From Methylomonas sp. ZR1 (GTDB lineage: Bacteria > Pseudomonadota > Gammaproteobacteria > Methylococcales > Methylomonadaceae), in contig NZ_RCST01000001.1 of the NCBI RefSeq assembly GCF_013141865.1, forward strand, positions 4,402,001 through 4,466,000: a stretch of 64,000 nt of DNA. Direction: 5' to 3'. Made by a program: the position numbers and the translations under genes. Below are positions 44,433 through 58,303 of the stretch, one piece after another. Each line of letters opens with the position of its first letter. Position 1 is the first letter of the stretch. The notes under the pieces are model-generated. The model ran no database searches. It saw nothing but the letters and a program-made list of their open reading frames with translations, and was not told the origin of the DNA.

Positions 44433-47400
44433 CTACTGAACACTCACCCTCCCCGCCAAACTATTCCCTTGCACCGCCTCGTTATACATATCAAACCCGC
44501 TAGCAGGGGGGATCGACGCACTACCGGCTCTGGCGACGCGCCAAACCTGATACAAGGTCAATTCGCCGCCGGCTTGCAGTTTGGCGACGCGGACGATGCG
44601 GTCCGGGTAGCGTTGGGTTTCCTTGATACTGGCCCAATAGCTGTCATCTTTGGGCTGGATTTTGGCGTCGGCTAAATAGGTTTCATCGTTTTCCTGGCCT
44701 TCCGCCAAGCTGGGGATACCGTCTTCGATGACCACAAATTCGCTACCAGGCGCTGGCCGACCGGCATCGGCGCTGCGTTTGACGCGCACTTCGCTGACCA
44801 CCACATCGCCGGGTTTCAAGGCCTGGCTCATGTCGATAAACTCGCTGCCTTTGGCGGTGATGCGGCGGAAGTTGCGCTGCACCTCCAGACCGGCGGCGCG
44901 GGCGGCGACGGCTGGATAGGGCACTTCAACAGCGACAGTGGCGCTGGCGACCTCGTCCGCATTCAGCTCGGCGAGCCGGATTTCGCTGAGATCGGGCGTG
45001 TCGCCAAAGCGGTTGAAGTTGCCCAGATAGCCGCCGGGTATGCGCTGCAAGGCACCCAAGGCAAAACCGTCTTTACTGCTGACCGAAATACTGCGGGCGC
45101 TCTGTTTGGCCGCTGCAGCCGCTTCCTTAGACAACAATTCGCGGCTGTTGAAAATCACCTGCGCGGTGTCGTAAGTGGATTGCCAATAGTCGTTTTGCTG
45201 GGTTTGCAGCAGTAGGCGTTTCAGCTTGGCTTCCAGTGCCGGCGGCAAGGCCTGCACATCGTTTAACGTACCTAAGCCAGACGCCACCAGACTGGGCAGC
45301 CCAAAACCAAAACCCAAGCTGTTATACAACTCGCCGCGCTGCTGCTGATAACTGGCCGGCTCAATGGCATCCAACGCAATTTGTAAGCGTTTGACCAAGT
45401 CGTTTTTCAGCTGCGGCCGGTCTTTGAACTGTTGATTAAAACTGTGCCAGTTTTGATTTTCGTAGGCCTTGACCGTACGCAACGCAGCGACCAAGTCGCC
45501 GGCCCCAGCGTGCGCATTAGACAGGACTTTTTCGACAAAATCGGCTTGCTGTTGCCAAGGCGCGTTGTAGGCATAACCCACCGTCGCGAAACCGCTCAAC
45601 ACAAACCCATCCAGTAGGGTATTGCCTTCGCCGTGCAGATTCAGCCATTCCATGCCTTTGTAGTAGGCGTTATTCACCCCCTCCAGTTGCAGTTCGTTGG
45701 CATATTTCAAGGCTTGTAATGCGATCAAAGTCACCGGCACGGTGGCTTCGCTGTCGCTGGACCACAAGGCAAAACCGCCGTCGGATTTTTGATTTTGAAT
45801 CAATTTGCGCACACCCAATGCCGCATTCTGTTTGGCACGTTGCAAAGTCTTTTCCAGCGGTCCCAATTGCTCGGGTTTCAGACCGGCGCGCTCGATCAAA
45901 TCCAGCAATACCAGGTTCGGCACGGTGCTGTGCGCCAGCTGCTCGGTGCAGCCGTAAGGATATTGCACCAGCATGGCCGCCGCTTGCAGCGCGGCCCCCA
46001 GCAGGCCGGAATTGACTCGCACCGTTACTTGCCGTGGCTGAGATTGCGCCGGTAAATCGACTCGCAGCAGATTGTCCTGTTGCACGCTGCTAAACACCTG
46101 CGGCAGCGCGGCGGCTTTTAAGGGAATCTCAAATTCCTCGGCACCACCTACCCGCACCCCAGCTGGCGCAGTCAATGCCACCTTCAATGCCGGCGCACCT
46201 TGCCGGTCGTTGGCGCTCAAGCGCAACGGCCATAGTTGCTCGGCTTTGGCCGCCAGTTCAGCTTGCGGTTCTGGTTCGCCGCTTTGCAAAGGCAGGGTGT
46301 CCGGCAGGCTGATGCTGCCGGCAAGTTTCACCGGCTGGGCCAAGTGATTGGTCAGTTTCACCGCTACGTCCACTTCGTCGCCCTGCCGCAAAAATTGTGG
46401 CCCAACCATGTCCACTGCCACATCGGTGACGCTGCGGAATTGGCCGGTGGTTTCGCCGATACGGCCATCCTTGTCGCTGGCGACCGCTGTCACCAGCCAT
46501 TCGGTGACGTTGGCCGGCATATCGACGTCGATAGTGGCATTGCCTTTGGCGTCGGTAACCACATGCGGAAACCAGCCGGCCGTGTCGCGCATGGCTTTTT
46601 TCGCCAACTTGCTTTGGCTTTTCAAGGCGCTGAGCGAGAAATTGGGTTTACGCAGCAAGTCGGCGTAACCGTAGCCTTGCAGATCGTCGGAATAGAAAGT
46701 CGCTAAATTGCTGCGTTGCAGCGGATAGAAAAAATCGAAAATGCCGGGACGGAATTCGGCTTGCACAGCGTACACGGCGCGGTCGACGATGGACACGGCG
46801 ATTTCGGTGTTCGCTGCCGGGCTGCCATCGGCGCGTTTGACTTGCAGTTTGATTTTGGTGGGTTTTAGCGGCTCGGTTTCGGCTTTTTCCGGCTCAATGG
46901 CAATCTGCAGACGCTTTTCCCACGGCACGATTCTAAAACCCAGCGTCTGTTCCTTGTATTTGCCGCCGGCCACCGGCACCGTCACGGTGTGGTAAAAGCC
47001 GGTGCCGTATTCGGGTTTGGCGGTCACTTCAAACCAGCGGCTGCGACCTTGAGCCTGAGCGCTGCGGCTATCGAACAAACGCGCGCCGGCCACGGTTTCC
47101 CAAATCGCGCCGCTCTCGTTATTGCCCCAGGCCTTGGGTAATAAGGCAAACACCTTGGCTTGCTCGCCAGGGCTGAGGATGGTGGTGGGTGTGTACAGTT
47201 CCAATTCCGGATTATCAGCCACCGCTTCGCCGCCGCTGCCGGCCACGATTAAGGTGCTGGGTTGAGAACTGGCCGGATGGTTCAAGTTACGGCCATCCAG
47301 GCTTTCCAAGCGAGCCACGGCGGTGAGCCGGCCGAATTCCTTCAGAGCCGGGATGGTGAGTTTTTGCTGACCGCGCTCGTCGGTAGCAAAATCCAGTTTC

Positions 47401-49981
47401 ACCAGGCTGCGCTTGCCGCTGCCGGGCTGCTCCAACATCACATCGACCACCCCGCCGGCTTTAGCAGCCGGTTTGCCGTCGGCATAGCTGGATTGCAACA
47501 GCAATTGCAAATCTTGATCGCCAACCGCCGCCACGGTTTTGTTAAAACGCACGGCCGGTTGCGCCTCGGACAAGGTGGCGTAAATGCTGTCGGTCAAAAT
47601 CGCATTGCCACCCGCCGCGTCCTGAGCGCGCACCATCAGGGAATAAATCCATTCCTGATCCGGCGTTTCTTTGTCTGAGGCCGGCACGGTAAATTCAAAA
47701 CTGCCGTCGCCGCTTTCGTCCAGCTTGGCGGCGGTTTCCCAAGGGTTGCTGGCATCGACCGCCTGGCGTTCTTCGATGGAGCTGTACAAGCGTTGCGGCT
47801 GAGTTAATGGCGCGGCGGATTTAACCTGGCCGAAATAGTCGTTGCCGGCGGCTAAGCCCGCGCCGGCTTCCGTGACAAATTGCGGGGCTTCAAATTTTTT
47901 CCGGTACAGAAACACTTCGAATTTGACGTTCTGCGGCACGCCGCCGCTGTAGCGTTTGGCGCGGAATTTTAGTTTAAACGGTTGACCTGCTTGCACCACC
48001 GGACTCCGATCCAGCCATTCCAGATAAAACGTCGGTTTAATGTAATCGCGCACCCGAAATTCGCCGCCGTAGGCTTTGTGATCTATCTCGGCCAGTAAGC
48101 GATACAAGCCTGGCGTCTGGCTGGGATCGAGATCGAAACTGCCGGAAAACGAGCCAAAATCGGTAAGCTGAGTTTGGCCTTGCAAACCGGTGGCGTTGCC
48201 GTCGGCGCGAATCAACGACACATCGGTTTGCTTGGATTGAAAAGCCGGAATCCGCAACTGGCCGTCCTGCAAATTGCGGACGATGCCTTTGTAGAAAAAA
48301 GTCTCGCCCGGTTTGAATATCGGCCGGTCGGTCATCACGAATACCGCGTCGTCCTTGGCTTGCGTCGGCAAGAAGTCGGTGGCGGTCAGCGCGGTGCGCG
48401 CCGCTTCGCCGGGTTTGGCGGCTGGCGCGTCTACCCTCACCAGCAATTTGCCGTCCAGCACGCCGTCGGGATTATTAAAGCTCAGTTCGCCGGCGGCATT
48501 GGTGCTGGCCGGCAAGGTTTGCCAATGGCCACGGCCATCGCGATAACTGACTTTGGCTCCAGCCAGCGGTTGCAAATCGCGGTTCATCGCCCGCACCAGC
48601 AACTGCTCGCTGGATTGCTTGACCTGCACCGCCAGGCTGCTGACCTGAATCAAGCACTGCGCTTCGTTCTTGCCTTGCACCGCTTGTAGCAAATAAATGC
48701 CGTCCGGCAACGGATCAAGCGCAATTTGCCGAACTTTATAACGATGCTCGCTCCAGGTGTCTTCGTTAAACCACCAACCCAAATCATGGGTTTGCTGACC
48801 GTTGCGCAGTAGATCCAGATAGCTTTCCTTCACCACCGTAAAACCCTTCGGCGGCGCCACCAATACCTGCTGCGGCACAGACACCAGCGGTTTTTCGGTC
48901 ACGGTCAGCACCGAGCCGCTGAAATTGGTTCCCTTTAAGGATTTACGAAACTCGACATCCAGCATCCTGCGCAACAACTTGAACGGCGATTGCGCATTGT
49001 TCAGGCCCTTCGCGAAATAATGGCCGGGATTCAGCTCGCTGACCGGCTGTTCGTAACTACGGCTGACGTTGAACTGGCCGTCCAGGAAGGTTTCCAGGTT
49101 GTTGGCTTTCAGCACTCGGATCAGCATGGGCTGGTCGGTGAGGGTGTAATCCAGGCGGATATTGGGGGCTTCGGTGTTGGAGAAGCTGCGTTCGGCGGTT
49201 AAATAGAATGGGCTGCCGGCCAAGGCACATGTTGGACTCAGCAATGAAGCTAGCAGAAGTAGATAGCTAACAATCACAGCAAATAGATTTGGTGTCGCTA
49301 CCGCGACGGGTGTTTTAACGTCGGTTCTCGGACCGACAGCCGAGATACTTTCTTTTGCATCGCCAAAAGAAAGTATCCAAAGAAAAGGCCACCCGGACGC
49401 CGCTTTTTTCCTGCGCGCCGAAGGCTTGGAACGGGGTTTTCCGAAGGGGCTTCCCAGCCCCTGCGTAAAACGCGATGCATCCCTGCATCGCCCCTGCCGG
49501 GCTGATCCGTTCCAAGCCTCCGGTGCTCGGCGCGGCATATGGGACAAAAACCTCTCCATGAAAGAAGATTGAATGGAATTGGTGCGACCTTTCGATAAGT
49601 CAAAAGCGTAGCTTGGGTTAGCGGAGCGTAACGTAACAAAATTACAATAGCTGTAAAAACGGGTGGGGTTCACCCCGTATGCCGCGCCGAGCACCGGAGC
49701 TTTTGGTGGGAATAGCCCGAAGGGGCGATGCAGGGATGCATCGAGTTGCCGAAGGGGCAGGAAGCCCCTTTCGGGAACCCCCGCCAAAAGTGAGGAGCGC
49801 AGGGGATAAGCGGCATTCGGGTGGCTTTTCTTTTGGGTACTTTTCTTTGGCCAAACAAAGAAAAGTACCTCGGCTGTCGGTCCGAAAACCGACATTAAAA
49901 CACCCGTCGCGTTAGCGACACCTCTCCCAAACAACTCAAAAACACGCCAAACCCAACTACACAACAAGATCAAAAACCCAC

Positions 49982-49985
<4 letters not shown>
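44433..49985 (-). CDS. Alpha-2-macroglobulin family protein (YfaS-like) with a repeat in its leader
   Basis: An open frame of 1850 codons. From about residue 233 (LFAVIVSYLLLLASLLSPTCALA, a signal peptide with ALA|G cleavage) it is a normal bacterial alpha-2-macroglobulin: MG domains, then VQYPYGCTEQLAHS with an intact CxEQ thioester (45939-45950) and the alpha-helical thioester domain. It would trap proteases in the periplasm. ATG 49985 overlaps the upstream stop (ATGA) and follows AAGGTGGGAA, but residues ~21-232 are encoded by the inverted repeat at 49291-49923. A GTG at 49277 would give a 1614-residue protein with a clean signal peptide. Either start is possible. Confidence 0.85.
49291..49539 (+). 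repeat. Structured repeat unit, copy L of an inverted pair
   Basis: About 249 bp, inverted relative to copy R. It opens with GGTGTCGCTACCGCGACGGG. It contains a 14-bp perfect stem (GATACTTTCTTTTG 49344-49357 with 49364-49377), an enclosing 13-bp stem (AGGCTTGGAACGG 49422-49434 with CCGTTCCAAGCCT 49507-49519), and an inner hairpin GCGATGCA-TCCC-TGCATCGC (49472-49491). Reads inside the leader of the alpha-2-macroglobulin frame. It carries no gene of its own that I can recognise. Confidence 0.85.
49678..49923 (-). repeat. Structured repeat unit, copy R of an inverted pair
   Basis: About 246 bp, the inverted partner of copy L, ending in GCGACACC. Its stems sit at matching places: GGTACTTTTCTTTG (49836-49849) with 49856-49869, and CTTTTGGTGGG (49700-49710) with CCCGCCAAAAG (49790-49800), plus a CGATGCA-GGGA-TGCATCG core. 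The stem sequences differ from copy L but remain paired. The 138 bp between the copies (49540-49677) contain an AT-richer stretch with a TTGGGTTAGCGGAGCGTAAC motif. Confidence 0.85.
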
Positions 49986-53310
<3,325 letters not shown>

Positions 53311-55476
53311 TCACTCGACGCTGCCCTGCAAACGGGTAATCCAAGCGTCTTTCGCATTCGGGTCAACATGAAACGCCAGCGCCACCGGTTTGTGAAGCAG
53401 GCCGTCCTCGCCGGACGCATTGGGGTTGAGCTGGCGTTTCTCGATAAAATCGATCAAGCGCCGCAGATGGTAAACCAGTAATACCCGATTGCTTTCGCTG
53501 CCTTTGTAGATTAAATAGCCGACGTTGTCTTCACTCAAGTCCGGGTTCCGGGCGATCAGCGCGGTCAATCGGGTTTCGCAATCGCCGGCCAGGCTTTTCA
53601 ACACCGAATCCGGATGCCGGCGGATAAACTCAAGTAGATGCCCGACCAAGTGGCCGGCCAACTGTTGCTGTTGCAATTGCTCCAGCTCGGCATCGCTAAG
53701 CAAAACACTTTCCGCCACCAAATAATGCTTATCCCGCTCACCGTCGTTGGCAAACAGCGAAATTTTCGCCAGCGCTGTGTCTTCAAGGGCATTTAGAAAT
53801 TCTTGCGGCGAACGGATGTGTTTGTCGATGGTGACTACCCAGGGTAAAGCCCGCCCCGTCGCTTCAAAGCGCGATTTGACGCTGCCGATCACGCCGGAGC
53901 GCGACAACTCCAGCTCGCGCCCGACTGGCTTAACTAAAAAGGCATCGACCGCGGCAATCTGAGTGCGAAAGCCGGCAGCTTGAAATTGTTTAATTGCAGT
54001 TGAATAGCGCGGCGAATAGGGAATACCTGTGCCGTCGTAGAGGATATTGATCCGCAGCTCGCGGGCCTGTTGCGCTACCAGGTCGCGCAGGCGGTTGGCG
54101 AACGGTTCGACGTACACGTAGTCGTCGCTATGATGATTGGCGGCGGTCAGCAAACGGTACAGATCGCTGAGCTTTCTGAATTCGTCCAGGGAAGCGATCA
54201 CGAAATTGTCGCCACACTGCGCCGTGGCAATTTCTTCGACTGCGGTTTTGCCGGCACCGGCGCCGCCCATGCTCATCAGAAAATGCGGTTGGTCCACCGG
54301 AGTTTTGCCCGCAAAAATCGCGTCTCGGGCGGCGATTAAAATGCGGCTAATCTTGGCTAAACGCTCGTAGGCAATTTCCACGGTACGGCGCAAGCGCACT
54401 TCGTGACGGGCGGCGACCAGCATTTTTTGTTTTAGGGCTTCGTTGTCCGCCAATAAAAACAGATTGGCTTGCTCGCCGGCGCACTGCTTCAACAAATCCA
54501 TCAATTCGGCCTGGCTGGGGGAGCGCAAGCCGGTGAGCATATTCACGTCCAGGCAAAACAGCGGCGCAACGCCGTCTTCACGAATCGGGATCGCATCGAT
54601 CTCGAATTTGCCGGGGGCGCGCAAATCTTCAGTACCCGGCAGATAGCCGATGATGTGTTCGGACACGCTTAACGGATTATCGGCAAAATGCTGGCCGGCA
54701 ATGAGTTGTTCAGCGGTAATGCTGTTCAAGGGCACCAGGCCGCCGGTCACGGTGATCAAGCATTCCACACCGTCGCCGGTGGTATGCGACAGAAACGGTA
54801 TCCCCAGCAAAAAGCGTTTGTTCTCCGGCCATTTGCCGTAGCGGTTGGCTTGGTTGTGCAGGCTTTTAATCCGCCTGGGATCGAGGGCGTGCGTAAAGGC
54901 GCGGCTCAGCGCCCGGTGTTGACTATTATGATCGTGCAGCACCAAAGCGTCTTCGGCAGCTAGGCGGCGAAAATCGATGCCTTGTTCGTAGACGGCCTTG
55001 AAGGCCGGCAGGTTACCCAGCGCGGTAATGAAAAAATCCAGCGTCATCCGATTGCCGTAGCCATACGGCCGAATGATCCGCAAGGAATGATAAAAGTTGG
55101 CCAGTCGCTCGGCGATGTCCTCGCTGTGGATCACAAAGCCGTTGTTATCGAAAATCGCCGTATCGCTATTGCTGTCGCCATCCAGCACCAAGCGCTCGAT
55201 GGCGACGCGAAACTGTTTGCGCTTATCGGCATCCGGCATCGTGCCGGGCCGGTGCATGACCGTGGGCTGCTCCTTCCAATCGCTGAACATTTCGCGATGA
55301 ATGCGCGAGTACAAGCCGGTCATATAAGTGACGCGCTTGGTCTGGTCGTGCGAGACGGTGATTTCCAGCTCTTGCAACAAGGTCGACAACAGTCCGGCGC
55401 CTTGGGCAATAGCCAGCGCGGTGCGTAGGCGTTTTAGCGGCCTGTAACCCGGAAGATTCCGGCTGGGGTTTTGCAT
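53311..55476 (-). CDS. Large protein with degenerate Fic-like segment and zeta-toxin kinase domain
   Basis: A 721-residue cytoplasmic protein. Near residues 115-160 a helix-loop-helix reads FYHSLRIIRPYGYGNRMTL, close to the Fic motif HPFxxGNGR but with the catalytic His replaced by Arg. From about 390 it has a zeta-toxin-type kinase fold: Walker A GGAGAGKT (404-411), ASLDEFRKL with the zeta catalytic-type Asp431, and ILYDGTG (478-484). Zeta toxins phosphorylate UDP-sugars; this substrate is unknown. No antitoxin-sized gene is adjacent. GAGGGTGG precedes the ATG. Single gene between two operons. Confidence 0.7.
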   Translation of the reverse strand: MQNPSRNLPGYRPLKRLRTALAIAQGAGLLSTLLQELEITVSHDQTKRVTYMTGLYSRIHREMFSDWKEQPTVMHRPGTMPDADKRKQFRVAIERLVLDGDSNSDTAIFDNNGFVIHSEDIAERLANFYHSLRIIRPYGYGNRMTLDFFITALGNLPAFKAVYEQGIDFRRLAAEDALVLHDHNSQHRALSRAFTHALDPRRIKSLHNQANRYGKWPENKRFLLGIPFLSHTTGDGVECLITVTGGLVPLNSITAEQLIAGQHFADNPLSVSEHIIGYLPGTEDLRAPGKFEIDAIPIREDGVAPLFCLDVNMLTGLRSPSQAELMDLLKQCAGEQANLFLLADNEALKQKMLVAARHEVRLRRTVEIAYERLAKISRILIAARDAIFAGKTPVDQPHFLMSMGGAGAGKTAVEEIATAQCGDNFVIASLDEFRKLSDLYRLLTAANHHSDDYVYVEPFANRLRDLVAQQARELRINILYDGTGIPYSPRYSTAIKQFQAAGFRTQIAAVDAFLVKPVGRELELSRSGVIGSVKSRFEATGRALPWVVTIDKHIRSPQEFLNALEDTALAKISLFANDGERDKHYLVAESVLLSDAELEQLQQQQLAGHLVGHLLEFIRRHPDSVLKSLAGDCETRLTALIARNPDLSEDNVGYLIYKGSESNRVLLVYHLRRLIDFIEKRQLNPNASGEDGLLHKPVALAFHVDPNAKDAWITRLQGSVE

Positions 55477-55780
55477 AATCCACCCTCTTATTTTTTATAG
55501 TTATTATTTTCTGGGGCTGATCTTAACCGGTTATTGGCGGAGAAGGAATATTGGCTGAATGTCTTGCAACGGAAAACTACTATTATTGGCGGTTGAGTAA
55601 GTCGGTATGGCATTCCGGCTTGTGAGGACGCTAGTGGGGAGCCAGAGCGCACAGATTCCGCTTGCCTGGAGCGATGTTAGCAGGCTTGAGCGGGATTCTT
55701 TAAAGCCCCCTTGGCGCCTGTCTAGCGAGTACTTTTCAGGTACAATAAACTCATTTTTTATCTATCAAGTGGCTCCCGAC
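55477..55780. other. Promoter interval between the zeta-domain gene and glyQ
   Basis: About 300 bp with divergent flanking genes. It holds GAGGGTGG, the ribosome site of the zeta-domain gene, at the left, and a TACAAT box at 55741-55746 that could be a glyQ -10 element. A frame extending the glyQ start to 55607 has no conserved sequence. No operator symmetry is obvious. Confidence 0.4.
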
Positions 55781-56686
55781 GTGTCGATTAGCAAAAACGA
55801 TGTCTCTACTTTTCAGGGCTTGATTCTGACCTTGCAGGAATACTGGTCGAATCAAGGTTGTGTGTTGTTGCAGCCTTTGGATCAGGAAGTCGGTGCCGGC
55901 ACTTTCCACCCCGCCACGTTCTTGCGCGCCATTGGTCCAGAGCCTTGGAACAGCGCTTACGTACAACCTTCGCGGCGCCCGACCGACGGCCGTTTCGGGG
56001 AAAATCCCAACCGCTTGCAGCATTATTACCAATTTCAGGTAATCATGAAGCCGTCGCCGGACAATATTCAGGAGTTGTACCTGGGATCATTGCGGCATCT
56101 GGGCCTGGATTTGCTGGAACACGACATCCGTTTTGTGGAAGACAACTGGGAGTCGCCAACGCTGGGTGCCTGGGGATTGGGCTGGGAAGTGTGGTTGAAC
56201 GGCATGGAAGTCACCCAGTTTACCTATTTCCAACAAGTCGGCGGCCTGGAATGTCGGCCGGTAAGCGGTGAAATTACTTACGGCCTGGAGCGGATTGCGA
56301 TGTATCTACAAGGCGTGGAAAGCGTTTACGATTTGGTCTGGACCCGCGGTCCGCAAGGCGTTGTGACCTATGGCGACGTGTTCCATCAAAACGAAGTAGA
56401 AATGTCCGAATTCAACTTCGATCACGCTAATGTCGATTTCCTGTTCCAGTGCTTCGACACCTACGAGCGCGAATGCCTGATGCTGCTGGAGAAAAACCTG
56501 CCGCTGCCGGCTTACGAAATGGTCTTGAAAGCCTCCCACTCCTTTAATCTACTCGATGCCCGCCACGCCATTTCGGTCACCGAGCGGCAACGCTACATCT
56601 TACGGGTACGCAACATGGCCAAATCGGTCGCCGAAGCCTATTACGCGCGGCGCGAAAGCTTGGGCTTTCCGATGTGCGGCAATTAA
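55781..56686 (+). CDS. glyQ: Glycyl-tRNA synthetase alpha subunit
   Basis: A 301-residue alpha subunit of the bacterial alpha2-beta2 glycyl-tRNA synthetase: [68 protein letters not shown], and [24 protein letters not shown], all nearly identical to the family. GTG 55781 gives the normal N-terminus; a GTG at 55769 would add four residues. Unusually, glyS does not follow directly: two other genes lie between. Confidence 0.95.
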   Translation: MSISKNDVSTFQGLILTLQEYWSNQGCVLLQPLDQEVGAGTFHPATFLRAIGPEPWNSAYVQPSRRPTDGRFGENPNRLQHYYQFQVIMKPSPDNIQELYLGSLRHLGLDLLEHDIRFVEDNWESPTLGAWGLGWEVWLNGMEVTQFTYFQQVGGLECRPVSGEITYGLERIAMYLQGVESVYDLVWTRGPQGVVTYGDVFHQNEVEMSEFNFDHANVDFLFQCFDTYERECLMLLEKNLPLPAYEMVLKASHSFNLLDARHAISVTERQRYILRVRNMAKSVAEAYYARRESLGFPMCGN

Positions 56687-56698
56687 GCGGAACTTAGC

Positions 56699-57769
56699 GT
56701 GAGCGTATTTTTCAATTCAGTAAGAATTCGTAATTTCAAGTCACTGAAAGACGTGACATTGCCGGATTGTAAGCGAATTAATGTACTGATTGGAAAACCT
56801 AATGTCGGTAAATCGAATATATTGGAGGCGATTGGGTTATTTTCACTGCCTTATGTCAAGTACAACAAAGGTAAGAAGCTCACTCAATTCGTTAAGTTGG
56901 AAAATATTGAGGAAATGTTTTTTGATGCAAGCATTCATACAGACATACAAATAGATGTTGATGATGGCAGCTACTGTATTGCTAAATATAACCAAGAAAC
57001 CAATCTTACTGAAATTGAAATTAATTTAGAAAACCAAAAAGTCACTTATGAGCTTTATGGAAACCTTCCTTCTGTTGAAATGCCGACCTCTGAAGGACAC
57101 ACACTCAATATAGATAATAAGCTAAGCATTTTTCATCCATATAAAAAACGTGATTATCCTTCGCCTAAAGTAAGATGTTTTAAATTTCCGCATTCTTTTT
57201 CAACAAAGGAACAAGATCCTTTAATCAAAATTGCTGGGTTAATACCGCCCCATGGCATTAACTTGTTTGACATGGCACAAAAAGATCCGCTCAAACAAGA
57301 ACTGTCCAAGCTATTCCAAGAGTATCGTTTAAAACTTCTTTTCGATAAAACCAGTCACACATTAAGAATCGTTAAAGAACTGGATGACAATTCGCTTGTA
57401 TCTCTACCATTCAATTCAATGGCCGACACATTACAGCGTATTGTCTTTTTCAAAGCCGCGATCGCCTCGAACACCGATTCGATTCTGTTATTCGAAGAAC
57501 CTGAAGCGCATTGTTTTCCGCCTTATATTACCCATATCACTCAGGAAGTGATTGCCGCGCAAACCAACCAGTTCTTTATCGCCACTCATAGTCCTTATGT
57601 GCTGAATGCGTTTTTGGAGCAAAGTCGCGAGGAATTAGCCATATTTATTGTCGATTATCGTGATGGCCAAACCGTTATAAACCGTTTAACCGATACCGAA
57701 TTAAACGAAGTCTACGATTATGGTATTGACGTATTTTTTAACTACGAGCGATTCACGCAACATGGATAA
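56699..57769 (+). CDS. AAA/SMC-type ATPase of a two-gene accessory module
   Basis: A 356-residue ATPase of the OLD/AAA_21 (RecF/SMC-like) type. Walker A is GKPNVGKS (32-39) in the strand after IRNFKSLKDV, Walker B is LLFEEPEAH (263-271), and the H-loop is ATHSP (295-299). The middle region (100-230) is divergent. It starts at GTG, 12 bases after glyQ, and overlaps the next gene by eight bases. DNA here is visibly richer in A+T than the flanking gly genes, which points to acquisition. Likely a defence-type ATPase; unproven. Confidence 0.8.
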   Translation: MSVFFNSVRIRNFKSLKDVTLPDCKRINVLIGKPNVGKSNILEAIGLFSLPYVKYNKGKKLTQFVKLENIEEMFFDASIHTDIQIDVDDGSYCIAKYNQETNLTEIEINLENQKVTYELYGNLPSVEMPTSEGHTLNIDNKLSIFHPYKKRDYPSPKVRCFKFPHSFSTKEQDPLIKIAGLIPPHGINLFDMAQKDPLKQELSKLFQEYRLKLLFDKTSHTLRIVKELDDNSLVSLPFNSMADTLQRIVFFKAAIASNTDSILLFEEPEAHCFPPYITHITQEVIAAQTNQFFIATHSPYVLNAFLEQSREELAIFIVDYRDGQTVINRLTDTELNEVYDYGIDVFFNYERFTQHG

Positions 57770-58280
57770 TCATATTTTGCCTGAGTGTTTTATCGACACT
57801 ATGTTGACCGAAGCTTTGGTGCAAGACATTTTCAAATCCAATCATCAATATGGTTGCAGCACAGTAACCAAAGTCATGCGCGAACGTTTTGCCGACAGTT
57901 TTGCGGTAGGCGTGTTAGATGATGACAAAAAACAAACACCTTATTTAAATGAATTGAACTTAATTTCAGATAAGTCCGGTTTAAAACTGTACAAGCATCC
58001 AGATAAACACCATTATCTGATTTTGCATCCGCCGATTGAGCAATGGCTATTAGATGAAGCGAACACAGCCAATATCGACTTGAGTAACTACCAATTACCC
58101 GGCGAGCGTAGCGCCTTGCAAAAACAAACCAAAACGACTACCAGCAAACACGATCCACGCTTTAAAAGATTATTCCGCGACCTAAAAAGTCGCGAAAGCT
58201 TTAGCCGTTTGTCGAATTGGCTAAGTTATTTAAAACGGCATCCTTACGATGCCTGTATCGAACATTTACAACATTTATAA
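57762..58280 (+). CDS. TOPRIM-like partner protein of the ATPase
   Basis: A 172-residue protein. I do not recognise a named family. An early Glu (HILPECFIDTMLTEALV, Glu8) and a later acidic cluster (AVGVLDDDKK, Asp53-55) have the order and spacing of a TOPRIM-like metal site. The rest contains a YNHQ-like NHQYGCSTVTKVMRERF segment and a Lys/Arg-rich helical end. It starts inside the ATPase stop region (ATGGATAA) and so is translationally coupled. The role, perhaps nuclease or effector, is inferred. Confidence 0.65.
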   Translation: MDNHILPECFIDTMLTEALVQDIFKSNHQYGCSTVTKVMRERFADSFAVGVLDDDKKQTPYLNELNLISDKSGLKLYKHPDKHHYLILHPPIEQWLLDEANTANIDLSNYQLPGERSALQKQTKTTTSKHDPRFKRLFRDLKSRESFSRLSNWLSYLKRHPYDACIEHLQHL

Positions 58281-58303
58281 ACCTTGCAATATAGGCAAAC
58301 GCT

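Noticed and set aside
49642..49915. Several 60-80 codon frames within the inverted repeat units
   Set aside because: They follow from the repeat's GC-rich stems and have no ribosome site; the repeat explains them.
55607..55780. An earlier start for the GlyQ frame at 55607
   Set aside because: The extra 58 residues are not found in GlyQ and cover the promoter region; GTG 55781 gives the usual N-terminus.
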